A stretch of DNA of 64,000 bases, taken from the NCBI GenBank assembly GCA_963726065.1, contig CAVSAU010000002.1:62001-126000 (forward strand). Reading direction: 5' to 3'. Of the stretch, positions 16,810-25,066 are shown one piece after another. A program made the position numbers and the translations under genes. Position 1 is the first letter of the stretch. Each line of letters starts with the position of its first letter. The stretch comes from Neomesorhizobium sp963726065 (GTDB taxonomy: Bacteria; Pseudomonadota; Alphaproteobacteria; Rhizobiales; Rhizobiaceae). The notes beneath the pieces are model-generated. The model saw only the letters and a list, made by a program, of their open reading frames with translations, was not told the origin of the DNA and did not search any database.

Positions 16810-17637
16810 TTAGCCGACAAACGCCCGTTCGACGACGAAATCGGCGGGCTTGTTGTTGGAGCCTTCATCGAAACCGGCGCCCTCGACCAGCGCCTTCACA
16901 TCCTGCAGCATGTGCATCGAGCCACAGATCATAACGCGGTCGGTCTCGCGGTTGAGTGGCGCGATGCCGAGATCGGCGTAGAGCTTGCCGCTCTCCATCA
17001 GCCGGGTAATGCGGCCCATGCGCGGCGAGATTTCGCGGGTGGTGGCGGAATAAAGCGTCAGCCGGCCGTTGGCGAGCTCGCCGATCAGCGGGTCGTTGGC
17101 CGACTGGTCGAACAACTCCTCGCCGTATGCCAGTTCGGCATGGTCGCGGCAGGTGTGGGTTAGGATGACATCCTCGAACTTCTCGTAGGTTTCGGGGTCG
17201 CGCACCAAGCTGGCGAAGGGTGCGATGCCGGTGCCGGTCGAAATCATGAAAAGGCGCTTTGCCGGTGTCAACGCATCCAGCACCAGCGTGCCGGTCGACT
17301 TCTGACGCAGCAGAACCGTATCGCCGGGGACGATCTTCTGCAATTCGGAGGTCAGCGGACCATCCGGCACCTTGATCGAGAAGAACTCGATCTCGTCATC
17401 CCAACTTGGGCTGGCGATCGAATAGGCACGAAACACCGGCTTCTCGGCATTCGGAAGGCCGATCATGACAAACTCGCCTGAGCGGAAGCGAAAAGACTGC
17501 GGACGCGTGACGCGGAACGAGAACAGCCGGTCCGTATAGTGCTTCACCGAAACCACAGTCTCGGCATGGACATTGGCTGGAATCGGAAATTGTACGCGTT
17601 CGGCGTCAACGGTCTTGAGAGCGGTCACGGACTGCAT
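16810..17637 (-). CDS. fpr: Ferredoxin/flavodoxin-NADP reductase
   Basis: 275 aa from the ATG at 17637; start uncertain by about 13 residues. FAD-binding domain with RAYSIASP, and an NADP domain with ISTGTGIAPFASLVRDPETY and ICGSMHMLQD. The C-terminus ends in FVVERAFVG, matching the bacterial Fpr type. It passes electrons between NADPH and ferredoxin or flavodoxin. It is divergent from hyuA and could in principle supply low-potential electrons to an Fe-S reductase such as the one at 23537-25066, although fpr is usually a housekeeping gene. Confidence 0.9.
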   Translation of the reverse strand: MQSVTALKTVDAERVQFPIPANVHAETVVSVKHYTDRLFSFRVTRPQSFRFRSGEFVMIGLPNAEKPVFRAYSIASPSWDDEIEFFSIKVPDGPLTSELQKIVPGDTVLLRQKSTGTLVLDALTPAKRLFMISTGTGIAPFASLVRDPETYEKFEDVILTHTCRDHAELAYGEELFDQSANDPLIGELANGRLTLYSATTREISPRMGRITRLMESGKLYADLGIAPLNRETDRVMICGSMHMLQDVKALVEGAGFDEGSNNKPADFVVERAFVG

Positions 17638-17752
17638 TGCGGCGTTACTTTCCGGCTTCAGGCACAAGCCAAGCACCGTTGCGCGCGCGAGCGAACCAAA
17701 CCCAGCGCGCCGGCAAACCGATCCTGGCAGGGAGTCTTGTCAGTAAGAATTA

Positions 17753-17767
17753 TTAGTATACAAATGA
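17753..17767 (+). promoter_or_regulatory. Operator-like site upstream of hyuA (TTNGTATNCNAA type)
   Basis: TTAGTATACAAATGA, with dyad TTAGTAT/ATACAAA. It lies in the AT-rich part of the fpr-hyuA divergent region, 79 nt before the hyuA ATG. It matches 28723-28737 at 13 of 15 positions. The size and dyad suit a MarR-family regulator such as the one at 21624-22085. Confidence 0.5.
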
Positions 17768-17846
17768 ATATTGCGTCAAGATGGAGGCGGGAAACGCCTT
17801 TCCAAACTGCGGGCTATCCTTAGTTCTGTCATTTCGGATTTGGTGC

Positions 17847-19919
17847 ATGGCTGAGAACGTTCGCGCGAGAACCGGCGCCGTTGTTGCGGGTATCGACGTT
17901 GGCGGAACCTTTACCGACCTTATCCTGATCGACGGCGGCGACGGCGGCAAAGTCCGTATCGCCAAGACCCCGACGACGCCCGAAAACCAGGCCCTCGGCG
18001 TCATTTCGGCGGTGACGGAGGCAGGTTTTCCGGTCGACGGCATCGACCTCATCGTGCACGGCACCACCACCACGACCAACGCGGTCCTGGAACGCCGGCT
18101 GGCCAGGACCGGCATGATCACGACGCGCGGCTTCCGCGACATCATCGAGCTCGGCCGCCGAACCAGGCCGCAGCCCTACGGCATGACCGGCGTCTTCGTG
18201 CCGGTGGTTCCGCGCGATCTCAGGCTGGAGGTTTCCGAACGCATCGAGGCGGGTGGGGTGGTCCGCACGCCGCTCGACGAGGCGGAGTTTCGCGCCGCGG
18301 TGAACGCCCTAAAGGAGGCGGGCTGTGAATCCCTCGTCATTCACTTTCTGCATTCCTACGCCAATCCCATCCACGAGAAGCGCGCCGCGGAGATCGCCGC
18401 CGAACTCTGGCCCAATGATCACATCACCGCCGGCCACACGCTCTTGTCGGAAGCGCGCGAATTCGAACGCGGCGTGACGGCGAGCGTCAACGCCGCCGTG
18501 CAGCCGATCCTGAAGCGCTACATCGAGCGATTGCGCAGCGAGCTCGAGGGCCGCGGCTATGTCAGGGACTTCCTGATCATGAACGGTAATGGCGGCATGA
18601 TCTCGGCCCGCTTCGTCACCCGTGAATCGGCAAAGACGGTGATGTCGGGGCCGGCTTCGGGCGTCATCGCCGCCGCCTATACCGGCAAACGCGCCGGTTA
18701 CCGGAACCTGGTCACTTACGACATGGGGGGCACGTCGACCGACGTGGCGCTAATTCGCAATGCGCAGCCGGCGGTCTCCAACGAGACCGAGATCGAATAT
18801 GCCATGCCGATCCATGTGCCGATGGTCGACGTGCATACGGTCGGCGCCGGCGGAGGTTCGATCGCGCGTATCGATGCTGCCGGACTGATCCGGATCGGGC
18901 CGGAAAGCGCCGGCGCCCATCCTGGCCCGATCTGCTATGGGCGCGGCGGTTGGGAGCCCACCATAACCGACGCCAACCTCGTGCTTGGCCGTTTGAATCC
19001 GCAAAAACTTCTCGCGGTCGACCATCCCGTTACGGTGGAAGCGGTGCGCGCCATCTTCGCGGACCGGATCGGCCAGCCGGTCGGTCTGGACGAGGTGGAG
19101 GCGGCCGGCGCCGTGCTGCGGCTTGCCAATCTGAAGATGGCAGGCGCCATCAGGATGGTTTCAGTGGCGAAGGGGCACGATCCCCGCGATTTCGCGTTGT
19201 TTGCCTTCGGTGGCGCCGGCCCCCTGCATGCCACCGCACTGGCGCGCGAGCTCGGGCTGCCGAAGGTGCTTGTGCCGGCCCGGCCCGGCATCACCAACGC
19301 GCTCGGATGTGTCGTCGCCGATCTGCGCCACGATTTTGTCAACACCATCAACCAGCCGGTAGTGGCTTTGGACACGGCACGCGTAACGTCGGTGCTGGAG
19401 GGACATCGCGCCGAGGGAGGCGCCCTGATCGCCAAGGAAGCGGTGCGGCCGGAGACGATCCGCTTCGTGCATTCGGCCGACATGCAGTTCGTCGGGCAGA
19501 CGCATCTTCTGAACGTGCCGCTGCCGTCGACAAAAATAGATCGTGAGACGTTGCAGGCGCTTTTCGAAAAAGCCTATTTCGCCCGCTTCAAGGTCGAATT
19601 GCCCGAGATCCGCGCCAGCCTGGTCAATCTGAACACGTCGGTCATCGGGGTGCGGCCCGAGGTCGACCTGTCGCGGCTGATCGATCCTGCCGGGCGTGCG
19701 ACGTCGCTTGAGGCGGCCAGGCGCGAGACGCGGCCGGTTTGGTACGACGGCAAGTGGCACGACACCCCGATCTATGACCGCGAAAGGTTGCCACTCGACG
19801 CGACGCTCGATGGCCCGGCGATCCTTGAGCAGATGGACGCCACGACGGTGATCGAGCCAGGCGACCGCGCCGTGTCGGATGCGGACGGCAATATTATCAT
19901 CGAGGTGGGAAAAGCATGA
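17847..19919 (+). CDS. hyuA: Hydantoinase/oxoprolinase subunit A (HyuA)
   Basis: 690 aa from the ATG at 17847. ASKHA-type ATP-binding motifs: AGIDVGGTFTDLILID at the N-terminus, VHGTTTTTNAVLERR, DMGGTSTDVALI near the middle, and the GAGGGSIA loop. This family (N-methylhydantoinase A, 5-oxoprolinase N-half, acetone carboxylase beta) activates lactam or ketone substrates with ATP. It overlaps hyuB by ATGA, so the two should form one enzyme. Convergence with the molybdenum hydroxylase operon and a shared operator suggest it opens a cyclic lactam in the same pathway. The true substrate is unknown. Confidence 0.88.
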   Translation: MAENVRARTGAVVAGIDVGGTFTDLILIDGGDGGKVRIAKTPTTPENQALGVISAVTEAGFPVDGIDLIVHGTTTTTNAVLERRLARTGMITTRGFRDIIELGRRTRPQPYGMTGVFVPVVPRDLRLEVSERIEAGGVVRTPLDEAEFRAAVNALKEAGCESLVIHFLHSYANPIHEKRAAEIAAELWPNDHITAGHTLLSEAREFERGVTASVNAAVQPILKRYIERLRSELEGRGYVRDFLIMNGNGGMISARFVTRESAKTVMSGPASGVIAAAYTGKRAGYRNLVTYDMGGTSTDVALIRNAQPAVSNETEIEYAMPIHVPMVDVHTVGAGGGSIARIDAAGLIRIGPESAGAHPGPICYGRGGWEPTITDANLVLGRLNPQKLLAVDHPVTVEAVRAIFADRIGQPVGLDEVEAAGAVLRLANLKMAGAIRMVSVAKGHDPRDFALFAFGGAGPLHATALARELGLPKVLVPARPGITNALGCVVADLRHDFVNTINQPVVALDTARVTSVLEGHRAEGGALIAKEAVRPETIRFVHSADMQFVGQTHLLNVPLPSTKIDRETLQALFEKAYFARFKVELPEIRASLVNLNTSVIGVRPEVDLSRLIDPAGRATSLEAARRETRPVWYDGKWHDTPIYDRERLPLDATLDGPAILEQMDATTVIEPGDRAVSDADGNIIIEVGKA

Positions 19920-21607
19920 CTTCCCTCGACGCCATAACCCTCTCGGTGATCCAGGCCGCACTCCAGCAGGTTTGCGACGAGATGGACCTGACTTTTTCGC
20001 GCGCCGCGTTCTCGCCGGTCATCGCCGAGGCCAACGACCGCTCGGACGGCATCTATTCGGCGGTCGATGGGGCGCTGATCGCGCAAGGCGCGGGCGGACT
20101 TCCGGTGTTTGTCGGCGTCATGCAATATTCGACGAAGACGCTGATCGAGATGATCCGCGACGGCAGATGCCTGCCGCCGGAGCCGGGCGACATCTATATC
20201 GTCAACGACCCCTATCTCGGTGGCACGCATCTCATGGATGTGCGTTTCGTCATGCCTGTCTATCGCGGCGGAGAGATTTTCTGCTGGCTGTCCAACACGG
20301 GCCATTGGCCCGATATCGGCGGCGCCGTGCCGGGCGGGTTTTCGGCTTCGGCGACGGCGGTCGAGCAGGAGGGCTTGCGACTGCCGCCGGTCAAGCTGTT
20401 CAAGAAGGGCGGCCTGGACAAGGAAATCTACGCGATCATCTGCTCCAACATCCGCATAGCCGACCAGCGCATCGGCGATATCAAGGCGCAGGCTGCGGCG
20501 CTTCTGGTTGGGCAGGACAGGCTTTTCGAAATCCTCGACCGCTACGGGGACAAGACCGTCGTTTCGGCCATTGCCGAATTGCGCAAGCGCGCAGCAGAGC
20601 AGATGGCGGCGCATATCTCCACCATCGAGGACGGTGTCTACCGCTCGAAAGCCTATGTCGACTCCGACGGGGTAGTCGACGCCCCGTTGGTGATCAGCCT
20701 GGCGGTCGAAAAGCAAGGCAAGATGCTGACATTCGATTTCGCCGGCTCCAGCCCGCCTTGTGCGGGACCAATGAACAGCGTGCTGGCGACCACGCTATCG
20801 TCGGTTTATCTCGCCATGCGCCATATTTTTCCGGATGTGCCGATCAGCGCCGGCGCTTTCGAACCGCTGAACGTCAAGCGGCCGGAAGGCACGTTTCTCG
20901 ACGCGAAATATCCGCGGCCGGTCTCCGGTTGCGCGGCGGAAGTCTCGCAACGCATCGCCGAGGCGGTGTTTGCCGCCATGGTGCAGGCGCTGCCCGAAAA
21001 GGTGACGGCAGCGCCGGCGGGCTCAAGCGGTAATTTCGCGCTCGGCGGCCACGATCCTTCGCGCGGCCGCGACTATGTCATGTACCAGATCTCTGGTGGC
21101 GGTTATGGGGGCAATTTTTCCCATGACGGGCTGACCAATGGCTGCTCGACCATCGGCATTTCCAAGTCGCCGCCGGTCGAGGTGATGGAGCAGGCCTATC
21201 CCGTTCTCTACCGCCATTATGCCTTGCGCGAGGGATCGGGCGGCGCCGGCAAGCGGCGCGGCGGTTTCGGGCTCGCCTACGAGGTGGAAATCCTGCGCGG
21301 CGAGGCGCGCGCGTCCTTTGTCATGGATCACGGCCGCTTCGGCCCGCAAGGCGTGCTCGGCGGGGCCGATGGCGCGGTGAATGCCGTCACCGTGTTCCGC
21401 AACGGCGAGCCGCATGTGCCGCCGCATCTCTCCAAGGAACAGGACATTCCGCTGAAGGCCGGCGATCGGGTGCGTGTGCGGACGCCGGGCGGCGGTGGTT
21501 ATGGCGATCCGCGACAGCGCGACCCGGAACTGGTGCGGCGCGACGTGAGACTGGGTTACTATACCGCCGAACAGGCAAGAGATTTGTTTGGTGTTGCTGC
21601 CGACTGA
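19916..21607 (+). CDS. hyuB: Hydantoinase/oxoprolinase subunit B (HyuB)
   Basis: 563 aa. Family motifs include NDPYLGGTHLMDV (about residue 100), GGGYGGNFSHDG and the C-terminal RTPGGGGYGDP. HyuB is the partner that completes ATP-dependent hydrolysis of hydantoins or 5-oxoproline-like lactams. It is translationally coupled to hyuA. Its stop is 16 nt from the stop of the opposing MarR gene, with no obvious terminator between them. Confidence 0.88.
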   Translation: MTSLDAITLSVIQAALQQVCDEMDLTFSRAAFSPVIAEANDRSDGIYSAVDGALIAQGAGGLPVFVGVMQYSTKTLIEMIRDGRCLPPEPGDIYIVNDPYLGGTHLMDVRFVMPVYRGGEIFCWLSNTGHWPDIGGAVPGGFSASATAVEQEGLRLPPVKLFKKGGLDKEIYAIICSNIRIADQRIGDIKAQAAALLVGQDRLFEILDRYGDKTVVSAIAELRKRAAEQMAAHISTIEDGVYRSKAYVDSDGVVDAPLVISLAVEKQGKMLTFDFAGSSPPCAGPMNSVLATTLSSVYLAMRHIFPDVPISAGAFEPLNVKRPEGTFLDAKYPRPVSGCAAEVSQRIAEAVFAAMVQALPEKVTAAPAGSSGNFALGGHDPSRGRDYVMYQISGGGYGGNFSHDGLTNGCSTIGISKSPPVEVMEQAYPVLYRHYALREGSGGAGKRRGGFGLAYEVEILRGEARASFVMDHGRFGPQGVLGGADGAVNAVTVFRNGEPHVPPHLSKEQDIPLKAGDRVRVRTPGGGGYGDPRQRDPELVRRDVRLGYYTAEQARDLFGVAAD

Positions 21608-21623
21608 CAAATCCCGTGCCCGG

Positions 21624-22085
21624 TCAGGCCAGCTTGGCCAGAAGCTTCAGCAACGTTGCCGCTTCCTTCGAAGACAGAGGCTCCAGCGTTTCTGCGGTGA
21701 TCGCCTGTGCCCTCGGGATAAGCGAAAGCACCGCGTCCCGGCCTTGCGCAGTCAGACTTACCAGCAGCCGACGCTTGTCGCCTTCATGTTTGGAGAGTGC
21801 GACGAGGCCGCGCGCCTTCAGCCTGTCGATGACGCCTTTCACCGTGGCGGCGTCCATGGCGATCAACTGGCCGAGCTGGTTCTGTGAGGTCTCGCCAATG
21901 TCGTGTAGCTTGGCGAGTGCGGCGAATTGCGGGGGCGTCAGGTCGCCGATATGCGACGCGAAGATCGACACATGGCGCTGATGCGCCTTGCGCAGCACGA
22001 AACCGATTTGCTCCTGCAGGTGATACCCGCCTGGCTCCGGATTGTGCGCATCGACGAGCTTCAGCAGGTTCTCCTCGCCGCTCAC
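21624..22085 (-). CDS. MarR-family transcriptional regulator
   Basis: 153 aa from the GTG at 22085, which overlaps the DUF1185 stop by 4 nt; an ATG at 22100 would add five residues. The central winged helix contains LTPPQFAALAKLHDIGETSQNQLGQL, DAATVKGVIDRLKARGLV and the wing SKHEGDKRRLLVSLTAQG. It is the last gene of the hydroxylase operon, a common position for an autoregulator. It probably senses the substrate or an early intermediate and binds the TTNGTATNCNAA sites; this is inferred. Confidence 0.85.
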   Translation of the reverse strand: MSGEENLLKLVDAHNPEPGGYHLQEQIGFVLRKAHQRHVSIFASHIGDLTPPQFAALAKLHDIGETSQNQLGQLIAMDAATVKGVIDRLKARGLVALSKHEGDKRRLLVSLTAQGRDAVLSLIPRAQAITAETLEPLSSKEAATLLKLLAKLA

Positions 22086-22666
22086 CTCAGGCCGTCCCAT
22101 GCCTTGATGTCTTGCGCCGCCAGGCCGCCCATGCGGGCGTGAATCCGGGGGCCGCAGGTCATGGCTAGGCAGAACAGGATCTCGTCCGGCCGTGGGCCAT
22201 CGCTGATGCCCACTTCCATGGCGTCGAAATGACTGCGCACATAGGCGGCGTTGATGTGGCCGAGCGGCACGTCGAGGCGTGCGCCGAAGGCGCCGACCTT
22301 CTTGGACGAAGGCACGATCGCCTTCGCCTCGCCAAGGCGTTCCCGCATCGCGTAGCCGCCCGGCACATGCCAGAGCGCGCCGTGCTCGACCTCCCCCGAG
22401 GTGCCAACGATTGCGCCCTTGCCGTAACCGTCGATGACCGCGACGTCGCCGCCAAGGGCTGCAATCAGTCGGTCGGCAAGCTCGAGCCCGAGGGGCTTCA
22501 GGTCTTCCATCGCCGCTTGCACCTCGGTGACATAGCGTCCCGCGAACGGGTTCTTGACCAAGGCCATCGCAGCGGCACGGCGGCGCGGTTCTTTCGCCGC
22601 CGGACCGCCCTCATGGAAAATCTCCTCGGTCAGGAGCGCGATCTTGCGGATCGGAAAATCAGGCAT
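22082..22666 (-). CDS. DUF1185 / 'amino acid synthesis' family protein
   Basis: 194 aa from the ATG at 22666, overlapping the preceding gene by 8 nt. It begins MPDFPIRKIALLTEEIFHEGG and contains GYGKGAIVGTSGEVEHGALWH, PSSKKVGAFGARLDVPLGH and a C-terminal MTCGPRIHARMGG. I recognise it as the DUF1185 (AA_synth) family, which to my knowledge has no proven reaction. Conserved Gly, His and acidic residues suggest an enzyme. Placement with a hydroxylase and ring reductase implies a step in the same catabolic pathway. Confidence 0.75.
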   Translation of the reverse strand: MPDFPIRKIALLTEEIFHEGGPAAKEPRRRAAAMALVKNPFAGRYVTEVQAAMEDLKPLGLELADRLIAALGGDVAVIDGYGKGAIVGTSGEVEHGALWHVPGGYAMRERLGEAKAIVPSSKKVGAFGARLDVPLGHINAAYVRSHFDAMEVGISDGPRPDEILFCLAMTCGPRIHARMGGLAAQDIKAWDGLR

Positions 22667-23540
22667 GGGCCAACATCCTCGTCGGGTTTTCTTCGGGTTC
22701 AGCAAGCGCCAACGGACCGACGGAACGGTTCTCCCCGGCAAGGAAAACGGCGGCGGCCTCGATCATGCCACGCCGGCGGAAATCCTCGGCGACCGTGTGT
22801 CCGCGCTGAAGCGCTTCGGCGATTTCAGCCGGCGACAACTGTCCCACGTCCTGCGTGACAAGACGTTCGCCGAGGTCGCTCTCAGGAGCAAGGCTAGATG
22901 CAGGCACCCGTGTGACGGCGGGATGATCCGGCAGATCGACGGCATTGGCGATCAGGGTCGCGGCAGCGTCGGCGTCGGCGGCTGTGCGCGCCAGGACGGT
23001 CGCGGCATCGGCGATGCCAAGGGAAAAGCTGCGTCCGCGCCAGCCGCTGGTGGCAATGCCCCGCACGGGATCTGCGGCACGGATGATGATGCGGTCGGCA
23101 ACGCCATGGCCTGTTCCGGCAATCGCCGCGGCAATCGACTGGCCCGTGGCGAGATGCAGGGCGATGTCGCCGCCGTTGTTGACGTAGGCTTTGTCCAGCG
23201 TCCGCGCGTCGATGAGCGCTGCCATTATGTCATCGGCGACAGAGCCGGCCACCGCCGCCATGGGGGTGATGAAGGCCGGCGCGTGGCGGCAGACGGCGCG
23301 CTCCATTCGATTGGCGGTCAGGCTTTCGAATTTTCGGGGCGTTGCCTGTGCGGGGCGGCGCAGTTCGGAAAGCTCGCAAACAAGTTCCGCCAATATAGTC
23401 TGGAACCGATCGACCGCCTGCGCATAAGCGCGGCGCTTTTCCTCCGGAGCGCCAAAGGCCTCGATGATCAGGTCGATCGGACCATGGTTGAGATGCAGCC
23501 GCCTTGCGTCCGGCAGCCATGCCGCTTGCGGACCGGTCAT
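22659..23540 (-). CDS. UPF0280 family protein (ApbE-related)
   Basis: 293 aa from the ATG at 23540, in ATGA overlap with the reductase stop; a longer ORF start would run back inside that gene. Segments such as ITPMAAVAGSVADDIMAAL, AYVNNGGDIALHLATGQS and GIATSGWRGRSFSLGIADAATV resemble the FAD/Mg-binding core of ApbE flavin transferases, and the family is UPF0280. ApbE proteins attach FMN to Thr residues of redox proteins. A flavinylation or maturation role for the adjacent reductase is possible, but an independent enzymatic step is equally open. Confidence 0.75.
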   Translation of the reverse strand: MTGPQAAWLPDARRLHLNHGPIDLIIEAFGAPEEKRRAYAQAVDRFQTILAELVCELSELRRPAQATPRKFESLTANRMERAVCRHAPAFITPMAAVAGSVADDIMAALIDARTLDKAYVNNGGDIALHLATGQSIAAAIAGTGHGVADRIIIRAADPVRGIATSGWRGRSFSLGIADAATVLARTAADADAAATLIANAVDLPDHPAVTRVPASSLAPESDLGERLVTQDVGQLSPAEIAEALQRGHTVAEDFRRRGMIEAAAVFLAGENRSVGPLALAEPEENPTRMLAHA

Positions 23541-25066
23541 TGCAGGCCGCCGCGCCGCAACTGCGCCAGTGGCGGCCATGGATTGTCCGCTTCGGCGACG
23601 CTTTCGCGCCGGGCATTCAGGTATTCGCCGCCGCGCGCCAGCACGTCCGCGACCGAACGGATTTCGGAGGCATAGCCGCCAAGCCGCTCATAGTCGTCGC
23701 GGCGCAAGGTGAACTCGATAGGCGCCACCAGCGCCGGTGTCGGCACGTAGCCGAAGGCGTTTTGGGGAACGCGGGTAACGTCGACCATCAAGGTGATGCC
23801 GCCGCCCGGCCAGACATAAACCGGCGCGCCGCCGACCGTGACATATGTCTTCAGGCCCTGCACCGAGCGCGTCAGGTTGACCGGGTTCTCCACCACGCCT
23901 GCGCGCAGCGAGCCGCCGGCGCCGCCCATGAACAGAACCGTACACAGCGCCGGTTCGCAATTTTCCTTGATCAGTCCGACCGACTTGGCGAGCCGTTCGG
24001 GAAACGGCTTTTCCACTGGCTTGAGATCGTCGTCGAGCTCGTAATAGGCGAAATGCTCCCCCGTGGTAGAGACCATCAGCAGCGACAGGCCGGGCCGCGC
24101 GCCCTTCCCGGCGTTCCATTCGCCAAGGATTGCCTGCGGATCGGTGATGGTGGTGCCGCCCCAGCCGAGGCCAGGTTCGGAAACTTTGAAATAGCGGCCG
24201 GGCGTGGAGCGGCGGCCGATGATTTTTATCCCCGTATCCTCCCATCCCAGCACCTTGCCCGCCTGGTGCTCGGAGACGACGCCGGTGATGTGATCGTCCA
24301 CCACCACCACTTCATCGACCAGGCCGCGCCATTGGGTGGCGAACATGCCGATGGTGGCGGAGCCGCAGCCGACACGCATGCGCTCTTCCTGCTTGCCGTC
24401 GATGACGGGTGGCCTGCCTGCCTCGACGATCGCTGTGGCGCCGCCATCGATCGCAAGTTCGACCGGCTTGCGGTTGCAGAGGTCAAGCATGGTCTTGCAG
24501 GTGACACGGCCTTCGGATTTCGATCCTCCGGTCAGATGATGGACGCCACCGAGCGAAAGCATCTGCGAGCCGTATTCGCCGGTTGTTACATGGCCGACCG
24601 CCTCGCCCTGCGCCCGCACCGTCGCGGTCTCCGGGCCGAGATGCCGGTCGGTGTCGATCTTCACCTTGACGCCGCAGTAGGAGAAGATGCCTTCGGTCAC
24701 GACCGTGACGAGGTCGACGCCCTCGACTTCCTGGCTGACGATGAAGGGCGCCGGCTTGTAGTCGGGGTAGGTGGTGCCGGCCCCGATCGCTGTGACGAAG
24801 CGACGGCCGGTGTTGACCAGTTCACCGCTCCATGCCTCACCCGCGTCGAACGGCACCATAGCGCCGCCCGCCTCTTCCGCCTGATGCAGGATGGTCAGCG
24901 GGTCCATGCGGACGATACGCCCGCCCACATTGCCATAACGGTCGCAGGCGCCGGTGCGGCCATCGGCGATGTAGCACATGACCGGGCAGGCATCGCAGCG
25001 GATCTTCTCGCCGAGTTGCTTAGCGCCGGCTTCATGGGTCTCGAACCGTTCGGCGATCTCGCTCAT
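23537..25066 (-). CDS. 6-hydroxynicotinate reductase-like Fe-S protein
   Basis: 509 aa. The N-terminus has C24, C27, C31 and C41 (CX2CX3CX9C), a likely [4Fe-4S] site. A second Cys-containing stretch is VGCGSATIGMF, and Gly-rich segments (GWGGTTITDP, FMGGAGGSLRAG) follow. It resembles proteins annotated as 6-hydroxynicotinate reductase, known in Eubacterium barkeri nicotinate fermentation, where the enzyme reduces 6-hydroxynicotinate to 1,4,5,6-tetrahydro-6-oxonicotinate. It lies directly after the molybdenum hydroxylase gene (ATGA overlap), which matches hydroxylation followed by ring reduction. Substrate identity is inferred; related purine or pyrimidine heterocycles are possible. Confidence 0.75.
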   Translation of the reverse strand: MSEIAERFETHEAGAKQLGEKIRCDACPVMCYIADGRTGACDRYGNVGGRIVRMDPLTILHQAEEAGGAMVPFDAGEAWSGELVNTGRRFVTAIGAGTTYPDYKPAPFIVSQEVEGVDLVTVVTEGIFSYCGVKVKIDTDRHLGPETATVRAQGEAVGHVTTGEYGSQMLSLGGVHHLTGGSKSEGRVTCKTMLDLCNRKPVELAIDGGATAIVEAGRPPVIDGKQEERMRVGCGSATIGMFATQWRGLVDEVVVVDDHITGVVSEHQAGKVLGWEDTGIKIIGRRSTPGRYFKVSEPGLGWGGTTITDPQAILGEWNAGKGARPGLSLLMVSTTGEHFAYYELDDDLKPVEKPFPERLAKSVGLIKENCEPALCTVLFMGGAGGSLRAGVVENPVNLTRSVQGLKTYVTVGGAPVYVWPGGGITLMVDVTRVPQNAFGYVPTPALVAPIEFTLRRDDYERLGGYASEIRSVADVLARGGEYLNARRESVAEADNPWPPLAQLRRGGLQ

